Counted from the stretch's first letter, positions 51,012-60,029 are shown. The stretch: 64,000 bases of DNA from Streptococcus parasanguinis (GCA_905188195.1 CAJJKY010000004.1:1-64000), one strand, 5' to 3'. Notes: generated from the sequence alone by a model not told the origin. Program-made: numbers and translations.

Positions 51012-51666
51012 TATTTTCAGCATTTAAGAAATAATCTTTATCTAGTATAAATTGTGGAAAATTATAAACTTGCCTTGGTTCTATAAATAAGACAGATAAT
51101 TGATTTAAACTAATATATTCTATTAAACTTTCAATTTCTTTCTCTGATAAGTAAGCACCGACATTTATAAAAACAAGGAGTCTCTTTTTTGATAAATATT
51201 TAAAAACTTGCATAATTTCCATGCACTTTTCAAATATAGTATCACTCAGTGTCTCCACTTTAACTCCTAATGCTTCGATCAATTCTAGTATAGTGATTTC
51301 ATCATATTCTAGATCCAATTCATTCTCCAAACACTCATAAGCTAATAATTCAGTGATCGTCACGACTAATTTCTCTATCATTGACTTCACTTCTGGTTTT
51401 TCATTCAATTGATTTTCTAAATCCGCATGAATCAATTTTAGCATGGAAGTGGAATTTAAATTATATCCTAAAATATCAGTTATTACCAGAAGCTCGGATT
51501 CTTTTAATGATGTCAGACGAGAGTCGAATATCTTTAAATCACTATCACCATTGTATTGATAAAATTGTTTCACAAGGTCTGAAAATACTTGCTGATCTTC
51601 AAGGGCTAAGAAGGTAGCATTTGTTATTGTTATTGCCTCATCTAATATAGGGAAATTAATCTTCAT
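51004..51666 (-). CDS. csn2: CRISPR-associated protein Csn2 (short type)
   Basis: A 220-residue protein, the length of the short Csn2 of S. pyogenes. It opens MKINFPILDEAITI. The family forms a tetrameric ring that binds free DNA ends and is required for spacer acquisition in type II-A systems. Conserved C-terminal LLVFINVGAYLS and LSVLFIEPRQ segments are present. It overlaps cas2 by 11 bp. Confidence 0.95.
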   Translation of the reverse strand: MKINFPILDEAITITNATFLALEDQQVFSDLVKQFYQYNGDSDLKIFDSRLTSLKESELLVITDILGYNLNSTSMLKLIHADLENQLNEKPEVKSMIEKLVVTITELLAYECLENELDLEYDEITILELIEALGVKVETLSDTIFEKCMEIMQVFKYLSKKRLLVFINVGAYLSEKEIESLIEYISLNQLSVLFIEPRQVYNFPQFILDKDYFLNAENML

Positions 51667-52000
51667 CTGAAAATTCCTCTCCTAAAAATACTAAACGTGA
51701 ATCTGAATTTGCTACACTTGTATCTCTTTCACCACATAAATATATCATACGGGAAAACTGTTTCTCTGTAACTGTCAGCAATGTAATACTCCCTTTTTTA
51801 GGGTTATGGTTTTTTAATCGTTCAATCATTGCATTATTTGCTGAATTATTTAGCAACAACTTGCTATAAATGGAAAACTGATGCATGATAAATCCTTCAT
51901 CAATCAGAAATTGCCTAAATTTACGGTAGGCTTTCTTCTCCTCTGCTGTTTCAACTGGCATATCAAACATTAAAATCATTCGCATATATCGATAACTCAT
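51656..52000 (-). CDS. cas2: CRISPR-associated endonuclease Cas2
   Basis: A 114-residue ferredoxin-fold protein starting MSYRYMRMILMFDMPVET, with the conserved Asp in MFDMP. It pairs with Cas1 in the integrase complex. ATGA overlap with the cas1 stop codon indicates translational coupling. Confidence 0.97.
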   Translation of the reverse strand: MSYRYMRMILMFDMPVETAEEKKAYRKFRQFLIDEGFIMHQFSIYSKLLLNNSANNAMIERLKNHNPKKGSITLLTVTEKQFSRMIYLCGERDTSVANSDSRLVFLGEEFSDED

Positions 52001-52863
52001 ACCCTAAACTCAGGAACTCCTTTCTCAGGATTATTTAATGACTGAATGACTTTCTTCGTATAATCACTGACAATATTCGTTAAGTACATTTCTTTATCAT
52101 TGTATTGAAAAGTATCTGAAAATATCGAGAATAATTCTCTTTTGATCTTTACAAATTCTGAGCCTCTATTTTCATATACAATACGATCAATAATTGGTCG
52201 AAACGGCTCCATAATATCACTTGCGAGGTTAAATTGATTAAACTGATTCGCATGCTTCAATCCTAGCTGTGTCATACAGCCTGATAACGCAATCTCACGC
52301 GCAAACATGCTCATTAATAAAGTATACCCATAATCCAATGCAGCATTAATATCATTATCTTGCTCACGACTAAAATCATTCCCAAATAAGGTATTAAAAT
52401 AGATTCGAGCAGCATGTCCTTCTCGATTATTTGGATCAAAAATTTCTAACCCGTCATATAACTTGATGATTGATTGTGATTTTTCATAAAAACCACAACT
52501 TCCTAAATACATTGCTTGATTCAATATCTTTTGAGAAATGATACTTGTCCAAACAAAACCTTTAGTTTCTTCATCCCAAGAGATCTGTTTAGTTAATTGT
52601 AAACTTGAATCATGGCGTCCATAATAAGGCATTAAATGGGCAGTTGGAAGTCTTTTATCATCACAAAAGATCACTAACACATTCTCATCAATAAGTCGTT
52701 TTACAAGCATGGTTGACAAGACTATATCAGTTGTTTCAAGAAGTAAGATATCAATCTCGGACAGATGGATTAATTCTGTCCGAGAGGCATCTTTAAAAAT
52801 TAAATGATTGTTTTTATAGGTTAATTTTGAATGAGTGTTTACTACTACTGTACGCCAGCCCAT
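51997..52863 (-). CDS. cas1: CRISPR-associated integrase Cas1
   Basis: A 288-residue Cas1 of type II. Its catalytic metal ligands are in REGHAAR (Glu), LGLKHANQ (His) and SDIMEPFRP (Glu). The start MGWRTVVVN at 52863 is chosen because its ATG overlaps the cas9 stop (TGATG) and a GGAGAAGAG site precedes it. The upstream GTG at 52866 is less likely. It catalyses spacer integration with Cas2. Confidence 0.97.
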   Translation of the reverse strand: MGWRTVVVNTHSKLTYKNNHLIFKDASRTELIHLSEIDILLLETTDIVLSTMLVKRLIDENVLVIFCDDKRLPTAHLMPYYGRHDSSLQLTKQISWDEETKGFVWTSIISQKILNQAMYLGSCGFYEKSQSIIKLYDGLEIFDPNNREGHAARIYFNTLFGNDFSREQDNDINAALDYGYTLLMSMFAREIALSGCMTQLGLKHANQFNQFNLASDIMEPFRPIIDRIVYENRGSEFVKIKRELFSIFSDTFQYNDKEMYLTNIVSDYTKKVIQSLNNPEKGVPEFRV

Positions 52864-55800
52864 CACTCTTCTCCTAATTTGCTCAAGTCGATCCGAATTT
52901 CATAAAGTCCTGTGATAGATTGATGGATGAGGGTGGCGTTGAAACAAGAAGACACAGATTGATAACGTACATTTGATTGACTAATATCAACACCCAGGAA
53001 TTTAAATGCTCCTGGAGCTCCGAATGAAATCAGTTTTAAAAGTGAGATAAAGGATTCGCTTAACTGATAAATATCTTTATCGGTTTGGTCAAACGCTTGT
53101 TGTAATAATGATTCAACATTTGGTTTTTGGATGTATCTTTTAGATAAAGAAATGATTGTTGTTAGTAGTTCTTTAAATTCATCTTGATGTGCTTCAACAT
53201 ACTGTTTATGAATTGGTTCACTAATTTTATTAATTTGTTGTGCATGGTAAAGCAAAGCAGTGAGGTGATAAGGTAAAATCAATTCATTTCCCTTTTGCAA
53301 CTCAATAGAGCTTGCTAATAATCTTCGCTGTCCATTATCAAACTCGAAGAGACTATACTTAGGCAATTTTATAATATGATTGGAATTGATATTTTTAAAA
53401 CCACATTCTTCAAGGTAGGCAATTGGATCTGCTTCATATTTCTTTTTATCTTGAATGGTTATTCCAACCATCTCTTTAATTCTCTTTAAATTTTTAGCCT
53501 TTCCCTTTTCAATATCTGCTACAACAAGAACTGAATAAGCGATTGTAGGTCTTGCATAGCCACCATACTTTTCAGGCGATAAATCGGATTTGATAGGGAT
53601 AAGTTTACTTGCGTCAACTACTTTTTTCTTGGACACAATATTGTTATCAAACAGACCACCATTTTGTCCGACGGTTTGTTCTTCTGTCTTCTTCACAATA
53701 TTCACCTGTGGATAGGAAAGTACTTTTTTGATTGTTGCAAAATCTTTTTCCTTGTTCCAAGCGATTTCTCCAGTATCTTTGGAGTATTCAATATTTTCTC
53801 TTTTTATGGTGGTTCCGTCTGCGTAATGTACCTCTTCTTTAAAGAAGTTCAACAAGTTTGAGTAGAAGAAATATTTTTCAGTTGCTTTTTCAACTTCTTT
53901 GGGATCCTTGGTTCTTGAGATGTAGCGCTTAAGATCGTACTTTGGATAGTCACCATAAACGAATTCAGGCTCTAGTTTAGGATATTTCTTGAGGATAGCC
54001 TTAGCCACTACTGCATTCAAGTAGGCATCATGTGCGTGGTGGTAGTCATTGATTTCCCGCACCTTGTATAACCTAAATTCTTTACGGAAGTTGGAAACTA
54101 GATTGGATTTCAAAGTGATGATTTTGACGGTACGATTCTTCTTATCCTTCTCATTCACTTCTGTATTATAGCGAGTATCCAAAATCTGAGCAACATGTTT
54201 TGTAATCTGTCGTGTTTCAACTAGTTGGCGTTTGATAAAGCCAACCTTATCTCTCTCATCTAGTCCGCCACGTTCGGCTTTGGTTAAATTATTAAATTTA
54301 CGTTCTGAAATCAATTTGGAATCTAACAATTGTTGCCAAAAAGCTTTTCTTTTTTGAACTACTTCTAAGCTTGGAACATTATCGGATTTCCCACGATTAT
54401 CCTTTGAACTAGTCAAGACACGGTTATCAAGAGAATCATCCTTGATAAAGGCCTGTGGGATGATATGGTCAATGTCGTAGTTGCTCAGTTGGTTTATATC
54501 AAGAGCTTCCCCAGTGTACATATCCTTCCCATTTTGGAGATAGTAAAGGTAGAGACGGTCATTTTGAAGTTGAACATTATCTGTTGGATTTTCTTTTAAT
54601 ATATTTGAATCAAGTCCAGATGCTAAATTTTTTAATGAATCCTCAATGCGTTTATATCTTTGTTGAGAATTCTTTTTACCTTTAGCAGTTGTCTGGTTTT
54701 CTCGTGCCATTTCAATCACAATTGATTCAGGAGCATAGCCCATAACCTTGACAAGCTCATCAACGATCTTGATACTTTGTAAAATTCCTTTTTTGATAGC
54801 AGGACTTCCTGGAAGTTCTTTGACAACTTGCTTTACATCATCTGTCTTACCAACCACTTGTGCTTTTTGGATAGCATCTTTGAAGGAAAGACCGTCATCA
54901 TTGATTATCTGCATAAAATTACGATTGCTGTAGCCATCATCAATCAGATAATCAAGGATTGTTTTCCCAGTTTGTTTATCACGAATGCCGTTAATCAACT
55001 TAGCAGAGAGTTTTCCCCAACCAGTATAGTGTCGACGAGTTAGTGCCTTGATTACTTTTTCATCAAAGAGAGAGTCATACTGAGCAAGTCGTTTCTTAAT
55101 CATCTCACGATCTTCAAAGATAGTGAGCGTGTGGACGATATTTTCAAGAATTGCTTCATTTTTAGGATCATCCATAAATTCTTTATCTCTGATAATTTTT
55201 AGTAAATCATGATAAGTGGATAGACTTGCATTAAATTGTTTTTCAATTCCTTTAAGTTCGATTCCATCGTAGCCATCAACATTGTGTAGATAATGAATGA
55301 TGTCTTTTTCAGTTACTTTTCTTTTCTCTTTGAATAATTGATTGACAATTTTCTTCTTCTGTCCACTATCAAGAAATTGATAGTCTTTCATCCCTTCAGC
55401 AATGTATTTCACCTTTGTCAACTCATTATAAACTATAAAAGTTTCGTACAGAAGACTATGTTTAGGAAGTACTTTTTCTTCCGGCAAATACAGGTCATAG
55501 TTGGTCATTCTGTGGATGAAGTCTTCCGCAGAGCTTACTTTATCAACCATCTCTTCAAAATTCCAAGGTCTAATTGATTCGTCAGAATTTCGAGTCAGCC
55601 AAGCAAAATCACGATTACCGCGAGCTAGTGGGCCAACATAATAAGGAATACGAAATGTTAGGATCTGTTCAATTTTATCTTTGTTCTCCTTTAAGAATGG
55701 ATAATATTCTCCTTGGTGACGGAGAATGGCATTCATTTCTTGAAGATGAATTTGATGAGGAATAGAACCATTATCGAAAGTACGTTGTTTTCTCAAAAAA

Positions 55801-56990
55801 TCTTCACGTTCAATTTTTTCAAGGAAATAGTTTGCTCCTTCAAACTTAGAGATGAGATTTTTGATATATTTGTAAAATCCTTCTTGAGTAGTTTTACCAT
55901 CAATATAACCTGCATATCCATCCTTAGAATCATCAGAAAAAACTTCAGTATATTTTTCTGGAAGATTTCTTCTTATGAATTGTTTTAATGCTGAAAGATC
56001 ATTTTGATGATTATCATAACGTTCTATCATAGAGGCAGATAGAGGTGCCTTGGTTGCAGGATCTTTAACAGATAATATCCCTGCTAATAGTATGGCATCA
56101 TAGAGTTTTTTAGCCACTACAAAAAGATCAGCGTAATCATCGCCAATTTGCCCCAACAAACTTTCCAAATCCTCATCATAAGTATCCTTAGAAAATTGTA
56201 ATGGAGCCTTTTCTTCTAAGTCGAAATATTTCTTAAAATCAGCTTGATTCCCAACAATTAATTTTAAAAACTCAGAAAATAATCCCGTTGATTTTTCATC
56301 AGGAAATAGTTTTAGGACACGATCTCTTTTAGCAGATTTACTAATCTTATCGGTAAAAATTCCTTCTACCTGTGCATTTTCTTTGCAAAGTGAACTTTCT
56401 TCAAAAGTGTTATCATAAACACTAGCAAATTCGTTAAAGATTTTTTGAATATCATTATTTTTAATATCGAATGTGTCTTCATACAAGAAATGTCCACGAT
56501 ATTTAATGATATGTGCCAAAGCTAAATAGATTAAACGCAAATCAGCTTTCTCTTTCGAATCTGCAAGACTCTTTCTCAAATGATAAATGGTTGGAAACTG
56601 TTTATGATACTCTTTCTCTTCCTCTAAAGTTCCAAAAATTGGATACTTACTTCCTCTCTTATCTTCAGGAACTAGGAATGAATCATCTAAGCGATGGAAA
56701 AAACTCTCATCCACTTTATTCATTTCTGTAGCAAATATTTCCTGCAAATACAAAATTCTATTCCGACGTCTTGTATATCGACGTCTGGCAGTTCTTTTTA
56801 ACCGACGATCTGCAGCAGTATTTCCTGCATCAAAAAGGAGTGCTCCGATTAAATTTTTCTTAATAGTCGTCTTATTAGTATTTCCAAGCACCTTCATTTT
56901 TTTAGCAGGAACCTTATAATCATCTGTGATAACTGCCCAGCCTACGCTATTTGTACCGATATCTAAGCCAATTGAATATGGTTTTTTCAT
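52863..56990 (-). CDS. cas9: Cas9 endonuclease, type II-A, with a divergent PAM-contact loop
   Basis: A 1375-residue Cas9. The real start is MKKPYSIGLDIGTNS at 56990, with AAGGAG 7 bp upstream. A longer frame to 57014 crosses this site. RuvC-I has Asp10, the Arg-rich bridge helix follows (LKRTARRRYTRRRNR), RuvC-II has IVIEMARENQ, the HNH has YDIDHIIPQ, and RuvC-III has HHAHDAYLNA, so both nuclease sites look intact. Near the C-terminus residues 1340-1345 read NVRYQS where S. pyogenes Cas9 has RKRYTS: the first base-reading Arg is replaced by Asn and the second is kept. The tail ATLIHQSITGLYEIRIDLS is conserved. Confidence 0.98.
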   Translation of the reverse strand: MKKPYSIGLDIGTNSVGWAVITDDYKVPAKKMKVLGNTNKTTIKKNLIGALLFDAGNTAADRRLKRTARRRYTRRRNRILYLQEIFATEMNKVDESFFHRLDDSFLVPEDKRGSKYPIFGTLEEEKEYHKQFPTIYHLRKSLADSKEKADLRLIYLALAHIIKYRGHFLYEDTFDIKNNDIQKIFNEFASVYDNTFEESSLCKENAQVEGIFTDKISKSAKRDRVLKLFPDEKSTGLFSEFLKLIVGNQADFKKYFDLEEKAPLQFSKDTYDEDLESLLGQIGDDYADLFVVAKKLYDAILLAGILSVKDPATKAPLSASMIERYDNHQNDLSALKQFIRRNLPEKYTEVFSDDSKDGYAGYIDGKTTQEGFYKYIKNLISKFEGANYFLEKIEREDFLRKQRTFDNGSIPHQIHLQEMNAILRHQGEYYPFLKENKDKIEQILTFRIPYYVGPLARGNRDFAWLTRNSDESIRPWNFEEMVDKVSSAEDFIHRMTNYDLYLPEEKVLPKHSLLYETFIVYNELTKVKYIAEGMKDYQFLDSGQKKKIVNQLFKEKRKVTEKDIIHYLHNVDGYDGIELKGIEKQFNASLSTYHDLLKIIRDKEFMDDPKNEAILENIVHTLTIFEDREMIKKRLAQYDSLFDEKVIKALTRRHYTGWGKLSAKLINGIRDKQTGKTILDYLIDDGYSNRNFMQIINDDGLSFKDAIQKAQVVGKTDDVKQVVKELPGSPAIKKGILQSIKIVDELVKVMGYAPESIVIEMARENQTTAKGKKNSQQRYKRIEDSLKNLASGLDSNILKENPTDNVQLQNDRLYLYYLQNGKDMYTGEALDINQLSNYDIDHIIPQAFIKDDSLDNRVLTSSKDNRGKSDNVPSLEVVQKRKAFWQQLLDSKLISERKFNNLTKAERGGLDERDKVGFIKRQLVETRQITKHVAQILDTRYNTEVNEKDKKNRTVKIITLKSNLVSNFRKEFRLYKVREINDYHHAHDAYLNAVVAKAILKKYPKLEPEFVYGDYPKYDLKRYISRTKDPKEVEKATEKYFFYSNLLNFFKEEVHYADGTTIKRENIEYSKDTGEIAWNKEKDFATIKKVLSYPQVNIVKKTEEQTVGQNGGLFDNNIVSKKKVVDASKLIPIKSDLSPEKYGGYARPTIAYSVLVVADIEKGKAKNLKRIKEMVGITIQDKKKYEADPIAYLEECGFKNINSNHIIKLPKYSLFEFDNGQRRLLASSIELQKGNELILPYHLTALLYHAQQINKISEPIHKQYVEAHQDEFKELLTTIISLSKRYIQKPNVESLLQQAFDQTDKDIYQLSESFISLLKLISFGAPGAFKFLGVDISQSNVRYQSVSSCFNATLIHQSITGLYEIRIDLSKLGEE

Positions 56991-57008
56991 AATTTTCTCC
57001 TTTATGTC

Positions 57009-57037
57009 TTGCATTTGCGATGATAAAGTTGTAGAAT
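57009..57037 (+). promoter_or_regulatory. Candidate tracrRNA promoter
   Basis: -35 TTGCAT (57009-57014), a 17-bp spacer and -10 TAGAAT (57032-57037) on the plus strand. The predicted start is about 57044, just before the anti-repeat. The -35 element lies within 20 bp of the cas9 start codon. Confidence 0.6.
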
Positions 57038-57040
57038 AAT

Positions 57041-57134
57041 GGTGTTGGGGTTATTCGAAACAACACAGCAAGTTAAAATAAGGCTTTGTCCGTATCCAAC
57101 TTGAAAAAAGTGTGCACCGATTCGGTGCTTTTTT
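57041..57134 (+). ncRNA. tracrRNA
   Basis: The anti-repeat GTTATTCGAAACAACACAGC followed by AAGTTAAAAT pairs with the crRNA repeat: a six-pair lower stem, the usual bulge, then an upper stem with a single C-A mismatch. Downstream are the nexus AAGGCTTTGTCCGT, a hairpin AACTTGAAAAAAGT and the terminator hairpin GCACCGATTCGGTGC followed by T7. Order and sequence match the S. pyogenes type tracrRNA. It is divergent from cas9. Confidence 0.95.
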
Positions 57135-57163
57135 TGTGCTTTTTTTCCTATCCCTAATCAGTC

Positions 57164-57169
57164 ATTATA
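57164..57169 (-). promoter_or_regulatory. Candidate cas operon -10 element beyond the tracrRNA gene
   Basis: A perfect TATAAT on the minus strand, upstream of cas9 but past the tracrRNA terminator. No good -35 is seen 17 bp upstream. If used, the cas9 mRNA would have a leader of about 165 nt antisense to the whole tracrRNA. No better minus-strand promoter was seen between 56991 and 57163. Confidence 0.35.
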
Positions 57170-57257
57170 TTAACTACATTTTACTCCTTACTTCCTCAAA
57201 AATCAATTCATTACATGGAGATATTCCTTCTTTTCTTGACTTTACATTTACACACAA

Positions 57258-57290
57258 AAAGGAACTCGCATTCACGAGTTCCTTTTTCTT
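57258..57290. terminator. Terminator between tRNA-Arg and the CRISPR-Cas locus
   Basis: AAAAAGGAACTCG and CGAGTTCCTTTTT form a symmetric bidirectional terminator. It insulates cas9 from the upstream tRNA transcript. Confidence 0.88.
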
Positions 57291-57292
57291 TA

Positions 57293-57364
57293 TGTCCCCT
57301 GCCGGAATCGAACCAGCAACTACTCCTTAGGAGGGAGTTGTTATATCCATTGAACTAAGGGGAC
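57293..57364 (-). tRNA. tRNA-Arg (anticodon CCT)
   Basis: A 72-nt cloverleaf. The acceptor GTCCCCT pairs with AGGGGAC, the anticodon stem is ACTCC/GGAGT with loop CTCCTAA giving CCT (decodes AGG), and the T-arm has GGTTCGATTCC. It is immediately downstream of rplS and upstream of the CRISPR-Cas block. Confidence 0.93.
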
Positions 57365-57407
57365 GGATAAAAAAAGAAGCGAGATTACTCCCGCCTCCTT
57401 GTTCGTC

Positions 57408-57755
57408 TTAACGACGGATTTCTTTAATACGAGCTGCTTTACCTTGCAATGCACGAAGGTAGTACAATTTCGCACGACGTACTTTACCGTAACGTACAAC
57501 TTCAATCTTGTCTACACGTGGAGTGTGTACTGGGAATGTACGTTCAACACCGACACCGTTAGAGATTTTACGAACAGTGTACATTTCAGTGTGTCCTTGA
57601 CCTTTACGAGCGATAACAACGCCTTCAAAGATCTGGATACGTTCACGAGATCCTTCGACAACTTTCGCGTGTACACGAACAGTGTCACCAGGACGGAATG
57701 CAGGGATATCAGTACGAAGTTGACCTTCTGTCAAACTTTGGATTAATGGATTCAT
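57408..57755 (-). CDS. rplS: 50S ribosomal protein L19
   Basis: A 115-residue protein with typical L19 features: FRPGDTVRVHAKVVEGSRERIQIFEGVVI (positions 21-49), RVDKIEVVRYGKVRRAKLYYLR and the basic end KAARIKEIRR. The 5' region has a GAGGGAGGTCCCTC hairpin that may be an L19-type leader. Confidence 0.98.
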   Translation of the reverse strand: MNPLIQSLTEGQLRTDIPAFRPGDTVRVHAKVVEGSRERIQIFEGVVIARKGQGHTEMYTVRKISNGVGVERTFPVHTPRVDKIEVVRYGKVRRAKLYYLRALQGKAARIKEIRR

Positions 57756-57878
57756 TTTATTCTCCTATCTTCGTCAATCTTGAGGGACCTCCCTCAGCGG
57801 ATAAACTGTATTTTTGTGCTTCCATTACGCACAGAAACTATCATATCAGATAATTTCAGGTTTGTAAAGCTCTTTTCT

Positions 57879-59096
57879 CTACTTTTTTGAAACTTTTTGG
57901 CCGGAATAAATGCTCCACTCTTTTGGTAGGCAATAGGCGATGGCGCAGGCGATCACAAAGAAAGGAAGATTGGCATAGCCAAAGACTTCTCCTCCGATCA
58001 AGATCGGTGCGAGCAAGGTCGTTGTCGCACTGCCAAAGACACTGGCATAACCGATAGCAGCCACCACTAAGACGGGTAAGCCCAGCAGAGGAGCGAGAAA
58101 GACGCCAAGTGTAGCTCCGATCGCAAAGAGCGGTGTTACTTCTCCTCCTTGGTATCCAGCAGAGATGGTCACTACGGTAAAGAGGAGCTTGAGGATCCAG
58201 TCATAAGGCTGCGCAGTCCCTTGATGAAAGGCTACATCAATCAGATTAGTACCGAGTCCGCTATAAGAGCCGACCTTGGTCAGCTTGAGAGTCAAGAGGA
58301 CCAAGCTGAGTCCAGCCCCAATGACCGCGATTCGAATATACGGATTAGGCAGTTCTTTCGCGACTGTTTTTTTCAACCATGAAAGGCTAACTGCAAAGAG
58401 CTTCCCAGCCAGGCCAAAAGCTAGACCAAGAAGAGCAATTTTGATCAAGGTCTCTGGTGTCCAGCTCAGCGTTTCCTTGAGTGGCACAGCAAACTTCTCC
58501 AAGCCAAGAGCATGAGAGGTAAAGCTCGCCACGATCGAGGCGATAAGCGCTGGATAGAGAGCAATCAACTGCAACTCCCCAACTGTCAAGACTTCCAGGG
58601 CAAAGAAGGTTGCTGCCAGTGGCGTCTGAAAGAGGCCCGCAAAACCAGCTGCCATCCCTGTCATGAGAAAGATACGCGAAGCATCGGCTATCTTGATATG
58701 ACGGGCAAAACGATGCGAAAGGGTCGCTCCAATCTGGACAGCCACGCCTTCCCGACCGACCGAACCACCAAAGAGGTGGCTCATCCATGTCGTCAGCATG
58801 ATCAAAGGCACCAAAACCAAGGGGATTTTCTCCTCACGCGCATGCCCGACATCAAAGATCAATCCCATCCCTTTTGAAGTCTTCCCACCAAAACGTTTAT
58901 AAAGATAAACGATGACAAGCCCTGCTAAAGCCAGGAAAAGAATCAAGGGCCAATGCTGGCTTCGGAAATCCCCGATCATAAGCAATCCTTGACCAAAAAT
59001 CATGTCAATGGCACCGACCAAGAGACCGATGAAGAGGGCCATAATAGTCAGCACTAGATACTGTTGTGCTTTTTGCTTGATAGATAGACTAGTCAC
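57879..59096 (-). CDS. CLC-family anion transporter, probably CLC-F fluoride/proton antiporter
   Basis: A 405-residue polytopic protein. The anion-path motif reads GGSVGREGVAVQIGATLSH rather than the chloride-type GKEGP, and a later segment is GYQGGEVTPLFAIGATLG. CLC-F antiporters, which export fluoride, carry GREG-type motifs. In S. mutans a CLC fluoride antiporter lies beside chorismate mutase and rplS, and in pneumococcus two crcB fluoride channels occupy this spot. It overlaps the chorismate mutase gene by 8 bp. The fluoride assignment is inferred. Confidence 0.82.
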   Translation of the reverse strand: MTSLSIKQKAQQYLVLTIMALFIGLLVGAIDMIFGQGLLMIGDFRSQHWPLILFLALAGLVIVYLYKRFGGKTSKGMGLIFDVGHAREEKIPLVLVPLIMLTTWMSHLFGGSVGREGVAVQIGATLSHRFARHIKIADASRIFLMTGMAAGFAGLFQTPLAATFFALEVLTVGELQLIALYPALIASIVASFTSHALGLEKFAVPLKETLSWTPETLIKIALLGLAFGLAGKLFAVSLSWLKKTVAKELPNPYIRIAVIGAGLSLVLLTLKLTKVGSYSGLGTNLIDVAFHQGTAQPYDWILKLLFTVVTISAGYQGGEVTPLFAIGATLGVFLAPLLGLPVLVVAAIGYASVFGSATTTLLAPILIGGEVFGYANLPFFVIACAIAYCLPKEWSIYSGQKVSKK

Positions 59097-59361
59097 GCGC
59101 CCTCACCTCCTCTTGGAAGTCTCTCGAGCGCTTCATCATATCTTGAAACTGAGCTTGAATAGTCGCACGATACTGCTCATCCGTCACAAGAGATCCGACT
59201 TTCTCAAGCACCTCTCTTTCCCTTCCCTGGTCGAGCACAGGTAGGCCCTGCTGCTCCTTATACTCTATAATCTGACCGACACAAACCATCCGTTTTTCCA
59301 GCAAGGCTACAAGCTCTTGATCGATCTGGTCAATGTCCTTACGAATCTGATGTAAATCCAT
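59089..59361 (-). CDS. Chorismate mutase (AroQ type)
   Basis: A 90-residue all-helical chorismate mutase. LHQIRKDIDQIDQELVALLEKRM with the conserved Arg and Lys/Glu residues, then REREVLEKV, match the AroQ monofunctional class. It converts chorismate to prephenate. It overlaps the CLC gene, so they are co-expressed. Confidence 0.93.
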   Translation of the reverse strand: MDLHQIRKDIDQIDQELVALLEKRMVCVGQIIEYKEQQGLPVLDQGREREVLEKVGSLVTDEQYRATIQAQFQDMMKRSRDFQEEVRARD

Positions 59362-59424
59362 GTGTCTCCTCTTTATTTTGGATATAAATCGAGGCTGTAA
59401 TCCATCGATCCAGCCTCTTTGTCA

Positions 59425-59868
59425 TTAATTTGCTTTGGCTACGAGTTCTTCTGCAAAGGCCTCTAATTTTTCAATGTCTTCGTCTTCTGCAGACAAATCA
59501 ACTTTGACATTTTCAGAACCTTTTTCAGCACCCGTAGCAGCGAAGCAACGGTCGAAATCATCAACTGCTTTACAGAATTCATCGTAGAAGGTATCCCCTG
59601 ATCCTACAACACCGTAAAGTTTGCCTTTAAGATCAAGGCCAGCCAAATCTTCGTAGAAATCTTGGATCTCATCTGGAAGCTCTCCATCGCCGTAGGTATA
59701 GGTCGCTACCACCGCGATATCTGCATCAAGGAAGTCCTCCGCATCCACAGTTGTACATTCATCCACATCTACTTCGACACCAAGATCACGGAATTTATCC
59801 GCTACGATATCGGCGATTTCTTCAGTATTTCCAGTCATACTAGCAAAAACAATTTTCGCTACAGTCAT
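59425..59868 (-). CDS. Flavodoxin
   Basis: A 147-residue short-chain flavodoxin. The FMN phosphate loop is FASMTGNTEEIA, and the flavin-stacking loops are TYTYGDGELP and GSGDTFYDEFCKAV. The start MTVAKI at 59868 has GGGAGGAAATT upstream. The longer frame to 59913 is unsupported. It is strongly acidic. Gene order with the DHH protein matches pneumococcus. Confidence 0.96.
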   Translation of the reverse strand: MTVAKIVFASMTGNTEEIADIVADKFRDLGVEVDVDECTTVDAEDFLDADIAVVATYTYGDGELPDEIQDFYEDLAGLDLKGKLYGVVGSGDTFYDEFCKAVDDFDRCFAATGAEKGSENVKVDLSAEDEDIEKLEAFAEELVAKAN

Positions 59869-60029
59869 AATTTCCTCCCAAAATCTATTTTCCGTATTAT
59901 ACCATTTTTTCAAGCATTTTGCACGAAACCTTTCCCGAGAAGATGAAAGTAGGGATACGTTTCAAGAAATTGGACCGATTGAATCTAATCACCCTCGTTT
60001 TCTTTTTGAATTTCTTTAATCGTCCAATA

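Noticed and set aside
56991..57014. Eight-residue N-terminal extension of Cas9
   Set aside because: The AAGGAG ribosome site lies inside the extension, and Cas9 proteins start at the equivalent of MKKPYSIGLD.
57756..57840. An L19 autoregulatory leader upstream of rplS
   Set aside because: A GAGGGAGGTCCCTC hairpin exists, but the conserved family elements could not be confirmed by eye.
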